Of a stretch of 64,000 nt of DNA, positions 35,235 through 43,802 are shown in pieces. The notes beneath the pieces were generated by a model that worked only from the letters and a program-made list of their open reading frames with translations, searched no databases and had not been told where the DNA came from. Location of the stretch: assembly GCA_964598535.1 (NCBI GenBank), contig CAZRCI010000017.1:1-64000 (forward strand). Reading direction: 5' to 3'. Made by a program: the position numbers and the translations under genes. Source of the DNA: JALHMI01 sp964598535 (lineage in GTDB: Bacteria > Planctomycetota > Planctomycetia > Pirellulales > PALSA-1355). Numbering within the stretch: the first letter of the stretch is position 1; every line of letters starts with the position of its first letter.

Positions 35235-35717
35235 GTGGTACGCACGTTTGAAGGAGAGGCCGTGGCTCCCGATGGTTCGCTGGCCATCGTGGTTTCGCGG
35301 TACAACGAGTCGATCACGGGCAATCTCTTGGCCGGCGCGCTCGATACGCTCAGGCGGCGAGAGGTGGCTGACGAGCAGATCGAGGTGGCGTGGGTGCCCG
35401 GGGCGTGGGAAATACCGCTCGTGGCGGGTGAGTTGGCCGCCAGCGGGCGCTACCTGGCGGTGATCTGCCTGGGGGCCGTCATTCGCGGCGAGACCACGCA
35501 CGACCGGCACATCAATCGGGCGGTCAGCACGAGTCTGGCCGAGATCGGACTGGACACCGGCGTGCCGGTGTTGTTCGGTTTGTTGACGTGCGAAACCGTG
35601 GAGCAGGCGATCCACCGTAGCGGCGGCAACGTAGGCAACAAAGGTAGCGAATGCGCGGAAGCCGCGCTGGAAATGATTGATTTGATGGCCAAGCTGAGCC
35701 AGGCATCCGAGGAGTAG
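35235..35717 (+). CDS. ribH: 6,7-dimethyl-8-ribityllumazine synthase
   Basis: 160 residues from GTG 35235, chosen because GGGGGA lies just upstream and the homologous start is at this point; a TTG at 35211 is in frame. Motifs: IVVSRYNESITGNLLAGALDTLRR, VPGAWEIPL and GAVIRGETTHDRHI, where the histidine after GETT is the catalytic one. The last step before riboflavin synthase joins a pyrimidinedione and a butanone phosphate. nusB follows by 9 bp, a very common pairing. Confidence 0.95.
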   Translation: MVRTFEGEAVAPDGSLAIVVSRYNESITGNLLAGALDTLRRREVADEQIEVAWVPGAWEIPLVAGELAASGRYLAVICLGAVIRGETTHDRHINRAVSTSLAEIGLDTGVPVLFGLLTCETVEQAIHRSGGNVGNKGSECAEAALEMIDLMAKLSQASEE

Positions 35718-35726
35718 ATTTCGTTC

Positions 35727-36134
35727 ATGGCCCGTCGCACGCGCGCCCGCGAAGTGGCGCTTCAGGTTTTGTATCAAGACGATTTGAATCCCCGGCACAA
35801 CCCGGCCGACGACGACAAGTTCATTCAAGGCCGACTACAGGCCGAAGAACTGGTCCACTTCGCGGCCTCGCTGGTAGCGGGTGTGCGCCGCAACCGAGGC
35901 GAGCTGGACGTACTGCTCTCGCAGACCGCGGACCATTGGAGCCTGGAGCGGATGGCGGCCACGGACCGGAACGTGCTCCGGCTGGGAGCCTTCGAGATCC
36001 TCTACTCCGAAACCCCCGGTCGGGTGGCGATCAACGAGGCCGTCGAGCTGGCCAAACGTTTTGGCGCCCGGCAGTCCGCCCAATTCGTCAACGGGATTCT
36101 CGACCGGTTGCTTGCCGACCACGAAAAACAATAA
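35727..36134 (+). CDS. nusB: Transcription antitermination factor NusB
   Basis: 135 residues, all-helical. It has the opening RARARE.ALQVLYQDD and the closing INEAVELAKRFGARQSAQFVNGILDRLL typical of the family. With NusE (S10) it binds boxA RNA and supports rRNA transcription antitermination. Nine bases after ribH, so co-transcribed with it. Confidence 0.95.
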   Translation: MARRTRAREVALQVLYQDDLNPRHNPADDDKFIQGRLQAEELVHFAASLVAGVRRNRGELDVLLSQTADHWSLERMAATDRNVLRLGAFEILYSETPGRVAINEAVELAKRFGARQSAQFVNGILDRLLADHEKQ

Positions 36135-36314
36135 TGGGGTCGAACGCGAAGCCGCACGTGCGCTCGAATCGCTTGTGCGTTTCCGCTCTTGGCCAACCGG
36201 TGTGAGCTCTCCTGGCGTTCGAGCCGAAATGATTGCCGGGGGAGTTCCTTTTTTTAGGGCCGTCGTGCGCTGCGCGTGACCGCCCGATGACCTTTCCTCC
36301 CACGCGACGGACAC

Positions 36315-37250
36315 ATGGGCTTTTTCAGCAAAATCAAAGCCGGTCTGACCAAGACCAAGCAGATTCTCAATACCGACGTGCGCGACCTGTTTAAAAAGCA
36401 GGGGCGGCTCGTCGACGACGCTTTTCTGGAAGAGCTGTTGGCGGTCTTCATCAAGACGGACATGGGCGTGCAGTCGGCCCAGGCCCTGGTCGATGAGATC
36501 GCGGTGAAGTTTCGGGCTCGCGTGATCCATATCGAGGACGCGCTGGCCACGGTCAAGGTGAAGCTCAAGGAGCTGATGGCGCAGCCCGAGGCGCCGATAC
36601 GTTTCGCGGCGAGCGGCCCAACGGTGATCATGGTGGCGGGCGTCAATGGCGCCGGCAAAACCACGTCGATCGCCAAGCTCACTTCACTGCTCAAGTCGCA
36701 AGGAAAAAGCGTGGTGCTGGGGGCGGGCGATACCTTCCGCGCGGCCGCCGTCGAGCAGCTCACGATTTGGGCCGGCCGCCTGGGTGCCGAGATCGTCAAG
36801 GGAGAGCCGGGGAGCGATCCTGCCAGTGTCGCTCATCGCGCGGTGGCCCGGGCGATCGAAACCGGGGCCGACGTCTGCATCATCGACACGGCGGGCCGCT
36901 TGCAGACGCAGCAGAACCTGATGCAGGAGCTGACGAAGATCCACCGTGTGATCGGCAAGCAGATTCCCGAGGCCCCGCACGAGGTGCTGCTGGTGTTGGA
37001 CGCTACCACCGGCCAGAACGGCATCAGCCAGGCCCGGCACTTTACCGACGCGGTCCAATGCAGCGGAATCGTTCTGGCCAAGCTCGACGGCACGGCCAAG
37101 GGCGGCGTGGTCGTGGCGATTCGTCAGAGCGTCAATCTGCCGGTCAAATACGTGGGGGTGGGCGAGCGCCCCGAAGACATCACCTTATTCAACCCGGACG
37201 AGTTCGTGGACAGCCTCTTCGAGGATCTGGAAGCCGGGGCCACGAGCTAA
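36315..37250 (+). CDS. ftsY: Signal recognition particle receptor FtsY
   Basis: 311 residues: the NG GTPase only, with a very short N-terminus (FFSKIKAGLTKTKQIL) and without the long acidic A domain of E. coli FtsY. G1 GVNGAGKTTSIAKL (about 109-122), then GDTFRAAAVEQL, G3 DTAGRLQTQ (about 190), G4 KLDGTAKGG (about 255) and VKYVGVGERPEDI. It docks the SRP-ribosome complex at the membrane for co-translational insertion. Nothing else of the SRP system is in the window. Confidence 0.96.
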   Translation: MGFFSKIKAGLTKTKQILNTDVRDLFKKQGRLVDDAFLEELLAVFIKTDMGVQSAQALVDEIAVKFRARVIHIEDALATVKVKLKELMAQPEAPIRFAASGPTVIMVAGVNGAGKTTSIAKLTSLLKSQGKSVVLGAGDTFRAAAVEQLTIWAGRLGAEIVKGEPGSDPASVAHRAVARAIETGADVCIIDTAGRLQTQQNLMQELTKIHRVIGKQIPEAPHEVLLVLDATTGQNGISQARHFTDAVQCSGIVLAKLDGTAKGGVVVAIRQSVNLPVKYVGVGERPEDITLFNPDEFVDSLFEDLEAGATS

Positions 37251-37837
37251 CGGGTATCCGCTCTTGATGGCTCATGGAGGCGGCCGCCGGGCGGGTGGGA
37301 TTTGCGGGGATGCGCTCTCGAAGCCCCCGCACGATTGCGAATCGTGCATGGCGCACGGGGGGCTTCGCTCCGCATTGGACGCCTTGAGCGGCCTTCCTGA
37401 TGGGGGGCCTTGCACGCTCGGTGGTAGATGATTGGCCGGCCGGATGGGAACAAAATCCGGATCTCCGCGCGGTGCCGTTTTTAGGATCCCCGCGAGATAT
37501 CACACGGATTCGGATAGTGCACGATATAGCTGCGCGCTGTGATGGCGATCTGGGATAAGTTTGCGGGCTGTTTCGATTGTGTCCGGTGACGGCAGGGTCG
37601 GCAGTCTTTTTGCAGGCCAGAAGGTTTCTCCATTCTCCTTTCCAGGCGTGTTTTACGTCCTGAATATACGGTCCTTCGGGTCAATTCGTTTTACGCGGCG
37701 CGTCGATAGCAGGCAGTGCGTAGCCCGAAGTGGAGACTTAGGCGGCCGTTTCTCTTTCGCGCTGTCGCAACTGATCGCAGCCCACCTGAGTGCTCCCACA
37801 AGCACTCGCACCCGTTTCAATGGATTGGAGAACGGTT
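37251..37837. other. Intergenic region between ftsY and the porin gene
   Basis: 587 bp without a supported gene. A branched inverted repeat lies at 37320-37366: outer arms GAAGCCCCC/GGGGGCTTC, inner arms GCACGATT/AATCGTGC. It may end ftsY, though no T-run follows. The rest is lower in GC and probably holds the porin promoter and a long leader; I could not pick a convincing promoter. GGAG 8 nt before the ATG is the porin ribosome binding site. Confidence 0.45.
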
Positions 37838-39265
37838 ATGAAACTCTCGAGGATGGCATTGGCCAGCGCCATCGCCGGCCTGCTGTCGTGCGGGACCGCC
37901 TACGCCCAGAGCGGCTGGGGACAACCCACGTCCGTGCAACAGACAGCATTCGAATACAACAGCTACTACGCTCAGGACTACGATGAGCGCGCCGGCGCGA
38001 AAGAGCGTGGCGTCGAGGGGGAACCCGACCCTCAGGCGCTACCGAACCAGCCGGATTATTACAACAGCGGCGGAGGGGGCGAGGCGAGCTTCGGCAGTGG
38101 CGCCGGAACGCTTTTGAACCCCTGCTGCAACCTTGGCGAGGAATGGCGGCTATTTCAGAACGAATGCCTTGATAGCCGTAGCATCACGCTCAATGGTTGG
38201 GTCGCATGGAATCCGTTCATCTGGAATACGACCAACCCACAAGACCGCTTCAACGGCCCGGTGACGTTCACCGACCGTTCGAACGAGCCGATGATGAACC
38301 AGCTCTATCTGTTCGCTGAACGGGCGGTGGATACGAGCGGCGGCGGTTGGGACGTCGGTGGTCGCATCGACCTGTTGTACGGTTCGGACGCCCGCTTCAC
38401 GCAGGCTCTCGGATTGGAGACGTGGAATTCCCAGCGGTTCTACGGCTTGGCTCTCCCGCAATTCTACGCGGAAGTGGCCTATAACGACTTGTCCGCCAAG
38501 ATCGGTCACTTCTATGCCCCGGTGGGCTATGAAGTGGTGCCCGCGACGGGTAACTTTTTCCCGAGCGTGCCGCTCACCTTTCAATACGGTGAAGCGTTCA
38601 CCATGACCGGCGTCTTGTTCAATTGGGCCTATTCCGAAGACGCGTCGGTCGGCTTTGGCGCGTACAACGGCTGGGATAACTTCACGCCGCAGAATAATCC
38701 TTACTATAGCTACGTCGTGACCTATACCGAGAACTTCTCGGACGGTGGGTCGTTCGCTTACTCGGGAACCTCGGGGAACGAACCGAACCAGAGCGGCATC
38801 GACGACGGCTTTACGTATCGCTATGTGCAGACGTTGGTCTACAGCCGCACGCTCAATGCGATTAGCGAGCGCCTGAACTACGTCATCCAAAGCGATCTCG
38901 GTTACCAGAACGATGCCACAGTCACCGGTCAGGATGCTTACTGGTACGGTGTAAACCAGTACCTGTTCTATCGGGTCAGCGACTGCATGTCGTACGGCAT
39001 TCGGGCTGAATGGTTCCGCGATCAGGAAGGTTACCGCGTGCTGGTGCCGTTCGGACCCGCCGACCGGAACAGCTACGAAGGCAGCTTCTATGAAATCACC
39101 TTGGGCGCCAACTGGAAGTACAGCGCGAACACCGTGCTTCGCCCGTATGTCCGGTTCGACTGGTTCAGTGGCACTGCGCTGAACGGGCCGGGAACGCTGC
39201 CATTCGATGACGGTAACGGCAACAGCCAGACCCTCATCGGCTTCGACTGGATCACCATTTTCTAA
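37838..39265 (+). CDS. Outer membrane beta-barrel porin (BBP2/DUF1597-like)
   Basis: 475 residues from the ATG at 37838, chosen for its signal peptide (MKLSRMALASAIAGLLSCGTAYAQS, cut after AYA) and the GGAG upstream; the frame is open for 16 codons before it. The mature protein has few charged clusters, is rich in Gly, Tyr, Asn and Phe and has many alternating strands; it ends in a hydrophobic IGFDWITIF, as barrel proteins end in Phe. Matches the planctomycete OmpL-like porin family from memory (GWVAWNPFIWNTT, KIGHFYAPVGYE). It probably passes small solutes through the outer membrane. A strong terminator follows, and the codon composition suggests high expression. Confidence 0.85.
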   Translation: MKLSRMALASAIAGLLSCGTAYAQSGWGQPTSVQQTAFEYNSYYAQDYDERAGAKERGVEGEPDPQALPNQPDYYNSGGGGEASFGSGAGTLLNPCCNLGEEWRLFQNECLDSRSITLNGWVAWNPFIWNTTNPQDRFNGPVTFTDRSNEPMMNQLYLFAERAVDTSGGGWDVGGRIDLLYGSDARFTQALGLETWNSQRFYGLALPQFYAEVAYNDLSAKIGHFYAPVGYEVVPATGNFFPSVPLTFQYGEAFTMTGVLFNWAYSEDASVGFGAYNGWDNFTPQNNPYYSYVVTYTENFSDGGSFAYSGTSGNEPNQSGIDDGFTYRYVQTLVYSRTLNAISERLNYVIQSDLGYQNDATVTGQDAYWYGVNQYLFYRVSDCMSYGIRAEWFRDQEGYRVLVPFGPADRNSYEGSFYEITLGANWKYSANTVLRPYVRFDWFSGTALNGPGTLPFDDGNGNSQTLIGFDWITIF

Positions 39266-39307
39266 GGAATCTGGCGAGCCGCGAGGTTCTTGCGTATCTT
39301 TGCAAAA

Positions 39308-39345
39308 CGAAAGGCGGGGTGGTCACTTGATCACCCCGCCTTTCG
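39308..39345. terminator. Bidirectional terminator between convergent genes
   Basis: A perfect 14-bp stem (39308-39321/39332-39345) with a 10-nt loop. GTTT follows on the plus strand and TTTTGC on the minus strand, so it serves both the porin and the convergent small secreted-protein gene. Confidence 0.85.
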
Positions 39346-39371
39346 CGTTTACGAGCGGGAAGCGACGCGAC

Positions 39372-39764
39372 TTAGTACTTGCCGAGCGCCTTCGACGCGG
39401 CGCCGCGGAAACCAAAGGAACCAATGATCTGGTTGTTCGTGCTCACCGAATCAGGAACGCTTGTCAACGGTCGGCCGAACATTCGGAACGTCGGGTTGGA
39501 CGAAGAGTCGCTGGCCGGTTCCTGATACGAAAACACTCGCCGCTGGCCTGGCTGATAGTCGGTCCAGCGGGTGCCGTCCCAGACCTTCCAGCTTTGGCTT
39601 CCAGACATCCAGTACCACCACTGCCCGTTGTGGAAGCGGAAGTTCGGGTCTTTGTCCGCCGTTTTCGTGGACTCGGGATTGTCGTTGTCCGCCGCGCCCA
39701 CGAGCGAAACGTCGAGCATCAGTGCCGCCGCGGCAAACAGGGCGATCGCCAGATACTTACGCAT
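39372..39764 (-). CDS. Small secreted protein, Trp/Tyr-rich, unknown function
   Basis: 130 residues from the ATG at 39764, chosen because AGGGAGGA lies upstream and a clear signal peptide follows (RKYLAIALFAAAALMLDVSLVGA, cut near ADNDN). The mature part of about 105 residues has a tryptophan-rich patch (FRFHNGQWWYWMSGSQSWKVWDGTRW), which looks like a planctomycete exported-protein motif, then a disordered tail. No enzyme motif is seen. The strong ribosome binding site and a shared strong terminator suggest it is well expressed. Probably periplasmic or surface-attached. Confidence 0.75.
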   Translation of the reverse strand: MRKYLAIALFAAAALMLDVSLVGAADNDNPESTKTADKDPNFRFHNGQWWYWMSGSQSWKVWDGTRWTDYQPGQRRVFSYQEPASDSSSNPTFRMFGRPLTSVPDSVSTNNQIIGSFGFRGAASKALGKY

Positions 39765-40078
39765 GATATTTCCTCCCTTGGTGACCAAAGATGTCCGCCT
39801 TGGCACCGCCGCGGCGGAGATCGTTGCCGCCGGCGATGCCACATCCCCCCGTCCGGCCGCTTGCGACTCACTCGGTCTGGCGTTACACGGTTGGAGGCGC
39901 GGGGGGCGTGAGCGCATTCGCCGTGGCTCCCTCCCCCAAATGAAATCTTAGGTTACGAGGCGCGGTAAGCACCCCCCTTGTAATCCGGATAATCGCCAAT
40001 GCGCGTTCGTGAATCCGGTCTCGATATCCGCGGGCGATTGCGCTCGGCGCTGCGGCAGGAATTAGGCGAGACGTCTCT

Positions 40079-40146
40079 AGCAGGCTTGGCTGAAAAAGTC
40101 CGTCGCGAACTTTTTCAGCCTCGCGAAGTGCGGAGGTGAACTCCGC
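40079..40146. repeat. Dispersed intergenic repeat, left-end copy
   Basis: 68 bp nearly identical to 23691-23756 (one T/C change and a 2-base difference near the start), including both hairpins (stem of GCTGAAAAAGT with its complement, and GCGGAG/CTCCGC). The right half of the element is missing here. Confidence 0.8.
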
Positions 40147-40343
40147 GCGGCGATGGTGAGACACGGCAAGATTGCCCAAAGCCGATGCGAGGCCTGATGC
40201 GCGCTTGAGCAGCCGTCTTCGATGGCTGCTGCGATCCGAGGGAAAAACGGACTCGCCAAAAATGAAAACGAATTCCGTAAGTGCTGATCCATTGCCAGGA
40301 TGCTACCCGGAGCGAACCCCATCTTGGAGATTGTTCATGCACG

Positions 40344-40359
40344 TGGCACGGCGCTTGCA
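40344..40359 (+). promoter_or_regulatory. Sigma-54 (-24/-12) promoter
   Basis: TGGCACGGCGCTTGCA matches the consensus TGGCAC-N5-TTGCA exactly, with GG and GC at the right distance. Transcription would start near 40370. No gene start follows for over 400 bp, but a terminator does. Confidence 0.7.
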
Positions 40360-40369
40360 AATAGCTATT

Positions 40370-40526
40370 TGCACCAAGCGACGCTGGAAGCCCACAGAAG
40401 GCGCAGGGTCAGTCCTGGTACGAAGCATTGATGAAGACTTCGGCTCTTGCCTGGGCCAGAAGGACGCCCTTTGGCTTGGGTAGGTATCCGCCTAACCTGC
40501 CCAAGCCAGGGGCCTTTTTCATTTAC
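40370..40526 (+). ncRNA. Candidate sigma-54-dependent small RNA
   Basis: The interval between the sigma-54 promoter and the terminator at 40476-40526 would give a transcript of about 150 nt. It holds no reading frame with a ribosome binding site that ends before the terminator (ATG 40431 opens a 37-codon frame reading through it). It lies 300 bp upstream of the P-II gene on the same strand. I know no matching RNA family. Confidence 0.45.
40476..40526 (+). terminator. Strong intrinsic terminator
   Basis: Stem GGCTTGGGTAGG (40473-40484)/CCTGCCCAAGCC (40496-40507), 12 bp with one G-U pair, can be lengthened by flanking GCCC/GGGGC, and is followed by CCTTTTTC. No annotated gene precedes it on this strand. 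Confidence 0.75.
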
Positions 40527-40811
40527 ACGTCGTATTTGAGTTAGGATCAGGTCGGCAAGCCGTGTCGCGGCGTCTTAATTCACCGTTCCGAGTATGCTGG
40601 ACTCTTGGGCGGGTGCGACCGGACGGCGCTCAATCGTGGCTTGGCGTAATCATTTCGTACGGTTTTCCTAGGTTATGGATCAACCGGAGCATCTTTGTTA
40701 ATCGGGTCGTTTGCGCTCGTTGCCCCCGACGTGGGCTCCAGTTAGAACTAAGATTTCCCCAGCGGCCGAACTGTGGTCGCGCCTGCCGACGTTGCCAGGA
40801 GAACCGATTCC

Positions 40812-41159
40812 ATGAAATTGATCATCGCCATTATTCAGCCCACGCGGCTGGAAGCGGTGAAAGCGGCCCTTTCCGACGTGGAAGTCTTTCGGCTCACAGT
40901 CATGGACGTGCAGGGATTCGGACGGCAAAAGGGGCACACCGAGGTTTATCGCGGTCACGAAGTGACGGTAAATCTGCTCCGCAAGGTTCAACTCCAGATC
41001 GCGGTGAACGACGAGTTCGTCGAGCCTACGGTCGATGCAATCATCAAGGGCGGCCGCACCGGCAAGAGCGGCGAGATCGGCGACGGCAAGATCTTTGTGC
41101 TACCGCTGGAAGATTGCATTCGGATTCGCACGGGCGAACGCGGCGGCGAGGCGATTTAA
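40812..41159 (+). CDS. Nitrogen regulatory protein P-II (GlnB/GlnK family)
   Basis: 115 residues from the ATG at 40812. The fold is clear: MKLIIAIIQPTRLEAVKAAL, T-loop base GFGRQKGHTEVYRGHE, and C-terminal GDGKIFVLPLEDCIRIRTGERG. Tyr46 is kept, but residue 51, where E. coli GlnB has the uridylylated tyrosine, is Val. The B-loop region is three residues longer than E. coli GlnB (RTGKSGEIGDGKIF). P-II trimers read 2-oxoglutarate and ATP/ADP and act on ammonium channels, glutamine synthetase control and kinases. No amtB or glnA is adjacent. A sigma-54 promoter with a short transcript lies upstream. Confidence 0.92.
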   Translation: MKLIIAIIQPTRLEAVKAALSDVEVFRLTVMDVQGFGRQKGHTEVYRGHEVTVNLLRKVQLQIAVNDEFVEPTVDAIIKGGRTGKSGEIGDGKIFVLPLEDCIRIRTGERGGEAI

Positions 41160-41232
41160 CGCCTCCGATCCGAACCCCCGCTGCTGTCCTGGGGGGCAAC
41201 CGCGAAGCGCTTTGGATTTCGCCCCGCTCGCT

Positions 41233-42348
41233 TTATGCAGGACGGACTGCCGGGCCACGGCGCGAGGGCAGCCATTTGCACAGCGCTACGCCGCAAAAGT
41301 ACAGCCCCACCAGCGGCACGAGCATCATCAACATGCTATAGGGGTCGCCACCGGGCGAAAGCAGCATCGACGCCACGGCCATCACCAGCACCGCGATCCG
41401 CCATTTCGAAAGATATGCCTCGACGGTGAACACGTTGATCCGTTCGAGAAACAGCATCACCAGCGGCAACTGGAAGCTGACGCCAAACCCCAGCGGCAGC
41501 AGCAGCACGAAGCTCAGCCAGTCGGTCAAGCGGGGACGCATCTCGGTGCCGAGCGACTCGGCAATGCCAAAGAAGAAGTTCAGCACGGGCGGAAACACGA
41601 AGAAGAACGCCAAAGCCGCGCCGGTTAAGAACAGCCCGACCGAGAACGGTAGAAAAACGTGGATATATCGCTTCTCGTGCGTATAAAGGCCGGCCGCGAC
41701 AAACTGCCAGAGAAAGTAGAACACAAAGGGGCTGGAGATGACCGCCCCGGCCAGAAAGCCCGCCTTGATGTAGATGACGAACGGCTCCTGCACGCCCAGG
41801 GCGTCGAGCTTGATCCGCTCGTCATCGGCCAGCGGACGCCAGAGGAACAGTCGGACCATTCGCTGCTTGTCGAATTCCGGCGTCGAGGGCGCGGGTTTCG
41901 ACAAAGATTCCGCGGCCGAGGCCTCTACGCCGCCCTTCGTAGGCTGAGCCTGTGGGGCCGGAAGTTCGATGCCTTGGAAGGTCTCGGGAAAACGCTCGCG
42001 AAGCAAGTCGAGCAGCGTTCCTGGCGCGATGTAACGTTCCTCGGGCATCAGGCCGTCTTCGTAAATGAGCTTGCGCAACGCCACTTTGGTCGGCTCATCG
42101 TCAACCAGGTCGATCGGCAACTCGCCCTGAAGCTGCTGGAAAGCTTTTTGTTGATAGAAGTCTTCCAACGCGTCTTTGAGCGGGCGCTCGATGGCCCGTA
42201 CGATCGGGGAGGCGAACAACAGCCCGATGGCAAACCCGACGACCAATGCCAATACGGCTTTGAACAGCGCAATCCGCAACTCTTCGAGGTGTTCCCCGAA
42301 GGTCATGGACGTGTGCTGAAATAAATCGTCGTCGTTCGTTGAAGCCAT
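41233..42348 (-). CDS. tatC: Twin-arginine translocase subunit TatC with enlarged first periplasmic loop
   Basis: 371 residues from the ATG at 42348 (GAGGTGA upstream), against about 258 in E. coli. It starts with the TatC signature TFGEHLEELRIALFKA (twin-arginine binding face) and TM1 at about 27-46. About 140 residues then separate TM1 from the conserved EPFVIYIKAGFLAG before TM2, where E. coli has about 30. The inserted part is charged, with helices and a Pro/Ala/Ser linker. The rest (LYTHEKRYIHVFLPFS, FQLPLVMLFL) is normal. TatC binds folded precursors carrying RR signals. tatA/tatB are not in the window. Divergent from manA. Confidence 0.93.
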   Translation of the reverse strand: MASTNDDDLFQHTSMTFGEHLEELRIALFKAVLALVVGFAIGLLFASPIVRAIERPLKDALEDFYQQKAFQQLQGELPIDLVDDEPTKVALRKLIYEDGLMPEERYIAPGTLLDLLRERFPETFQGIELPAPQAQPTKGGVEASAAESLSKPAPSTPEFDKQRMVRLFLWRPLADDERIKLDALGVQEPFVIYIKAGFLAGAVISSPFVFYFLWQFVAAGLYTHEKRYIHVFLPFSVGLFLTGAALAFFFVFPPVLNFFFGIAESLGTEMRPRLTDWLSFVLLLPLGFGVSFQLPLVMLFLERINVFTVEAYLSKWRIAVLVMAVASMLLSPGGDPYSMLMMLVPLVGLYFCGVALCKWLPSRRGPAVRPA

Positions 42349-42639
42349 GGAGTCACCTCGCAAGCAGCAAAAAAATGAGTTGCGAGGGCACGGCAGACGT
42401 GCCGTCGGGGAAGGCGTAGCTTCGATCATAGCACCGGCGGAATCGGCCGGCAACACGGTGCGAGGACCGGCACCGGGGGCTTGCCGAATGTTCGGGAATC
42501 GTCCAGAATCGGCCCGGCCGCCACGGCGTTTTAAGGGTTCTCTCCCTCACGGCTTCGCACAGGGGCAAACGACGTCAGAGGCCAGGATCGAGAGCGCCCG
42601 CGGGAGGCCTCGCTCGAATTGTTCCGCGTGGAGACCTGC

Positions 42640-43608
42640 ATGAGTCGACTCTACCCGCTCCGTTTTCGCCCGATCTTGCGGCAGTATCTATGGGGCTCGC
42701 GGCGTCTCGAGTCGCTCGGCAAGCAACTCGGGCCGGGGAACAACTACGCCGAGAGCTGGGAGATCGTCGACCACGGCGCCGATCAAAGCGTGGTCCTTGC
42801 GGGCCCCTTGGCGGGGATGACGCTCGGACAGCTTGTCATAGCGCATGGCGCTGAGCTGCTGGGCCGCGATCAGGGGTATCGCAGCTTTCCGCTGCTGTTC
42901 AAATTTCTCGACGCCAATGATCGGCTGTCGATCCAGGTACATCCGGACGACGCGCGGGCCGGACTTTTGGATCCGCCCGACCTCGGAAAAATGGAAGCCT
43001 GGGTGATTCTCGACCGGGAGCCGCGCAGTTATCTCTATGCCGGTTTGCGCCGCGGAACGACGTCCGAGATTCTGGCCAATGAGATCAAGCTCCATACGGT
43101 CGAGTTGAGCTGTCATCGCACGGAGCCCGACGTGGGCGATTGTTACTTTCTGCCGCCGGGGGTGGTCCATGCCATCGGGCCGGGATTGCTCGTGGCCGAA
43201 ATTCAGCAGGCCAGCGACACGACCTATCGGCTGTACGACTACGATCGGGTCGGCCCCGACGGCAAGCCGCGCACGCTGCACGTCGAGCAAGCGCTGGCGT
43301 GCATCGACTACGGTTATGGGCCCGTGCAGGCACAGCAACCGCGGGCCACGGAAATTTCCGGCGTTGAGTGTCTGGTGGAATGCGAGAAGTTTGTGCTCAA
43401 CCGCGGCCGGTCGCGCGGACCGCTGAAGATCGGCGGCGACGAGCAATTTCACATCCTGGCGGTGATCGATGGCGAGCTGCGTATCGCGGGTGACCCGATG
43501 AACGCGTCGTTGATCGCCGGTGACGTGGCCCTGCTGCCGGCGTCGATCGGCGCGGTGGAGATTTCGCCCCGGGGTGAGGCCACCTGGCTCGAAGCGAAGC
43601 TGCCTTGA
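42640..43608 (+). CDS. manA: Mannose-6-phosphate isomerase, class I
   Basis: 322 residues from the ATG at 42640 (TTG 42619 is in frame). It starts RPILRQYLWGSRRLESLG and has the zinc-site residues: Q and H in LSIQVHPDD and H in PPGVVHAIGPG, with Glu in VELSCHRTEPD-type context. Two cupin-like halves are present; RLYDYDR is the typical end of the first. It interconverts fructose-6-P and mannose-6-P, feeding GDP-mannose and GDP-fucose supply, which the glycosyltransferases in this window could draw on. Alternatively it may act on other hexose phosphates. Confidence 0.9.
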   Translation: MSRLYPLRFRPILRQYLWGSRRLESLGKQLGPGNNYAESWEIVDHGADQSVVLAGPLAGMTLGQLVIAHGAELLGRDQGYRSFPLLFKFLDANDRLSIQVHPDDARAGLLDPPDLGKMEAWVILDREPRSYLYAGLRRGTTSEILANEIKLHTVELSCHRTEPDVGDCYFLPPGVVHAIGPGLLVAEIQQASDTTYRLYDYDRVGPDGKPRTLHVEQALACIDYGYGPVQAQQPRATEISGVECLVECEKFVLNRGRSRGPLKIGGDEQFHILAVIDGELRIAGDPMNASLIAGDVALLPASIGAVEISPRGEATWLEAKLP

Positions 43609-43678
43609 GCCGGCTGAAGGGCCCGCGATGCTGGCTGCCCGGTGATAGCAAAACCGCGAAATCGAGCGCGGAGCCGCC

Positions 43679-43707
43679 TTCTCCGGGGAGCGCTCGCCTT
43701 CTATAAT
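43679..43707 (+). promoter_or_regulatory. Candidate promoter of the small lipoprotein gene
   Basis: TTCTCC (43679-43684), 17-nt spacer, perfect TATAAT (43702-43707). It would give a leader of about 90 nt. Confidence 0.4.
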
Positions 43708-43802
43708 CCGCCGCCCTGGGCCATCGCGCTCGCCGGCTATCGCCAGCGCCGCTGTCCAGGCACGTCTTCGATTCATCTCCGGGGTGCCCCATCAGACCGC
43801 TT

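Larger units (their letters stand above)
39765..40811. other. Long intergenic region upstream of the P-II gene
   Basis: 1,047 bp with no convincing protein gene. 39765-40077 is the upstream region of the minus-strand secreted-protein gene. 40079-40146 is a repeat copy, 40344-40359 a sigma-54 type promoter, and 40476-40526 a strong terminator. 40527-40811 is the P-II upstream region, where I see no clear promoter. Confidence 0.6.

Noticed and set aside
37561..37986. Open frame of 141 codons overlapping the porin start
   Set aside because: It runs out of frame through the porin signal peptide and lacks a ribosome binding site.
40172..40483. Open frame of 103 codons on the plus strand before the P-II gene
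   Set aside because: It crosses the sigma-54 promoter and enters the terminator, has no ribosome binding site and no protein-like pattern.
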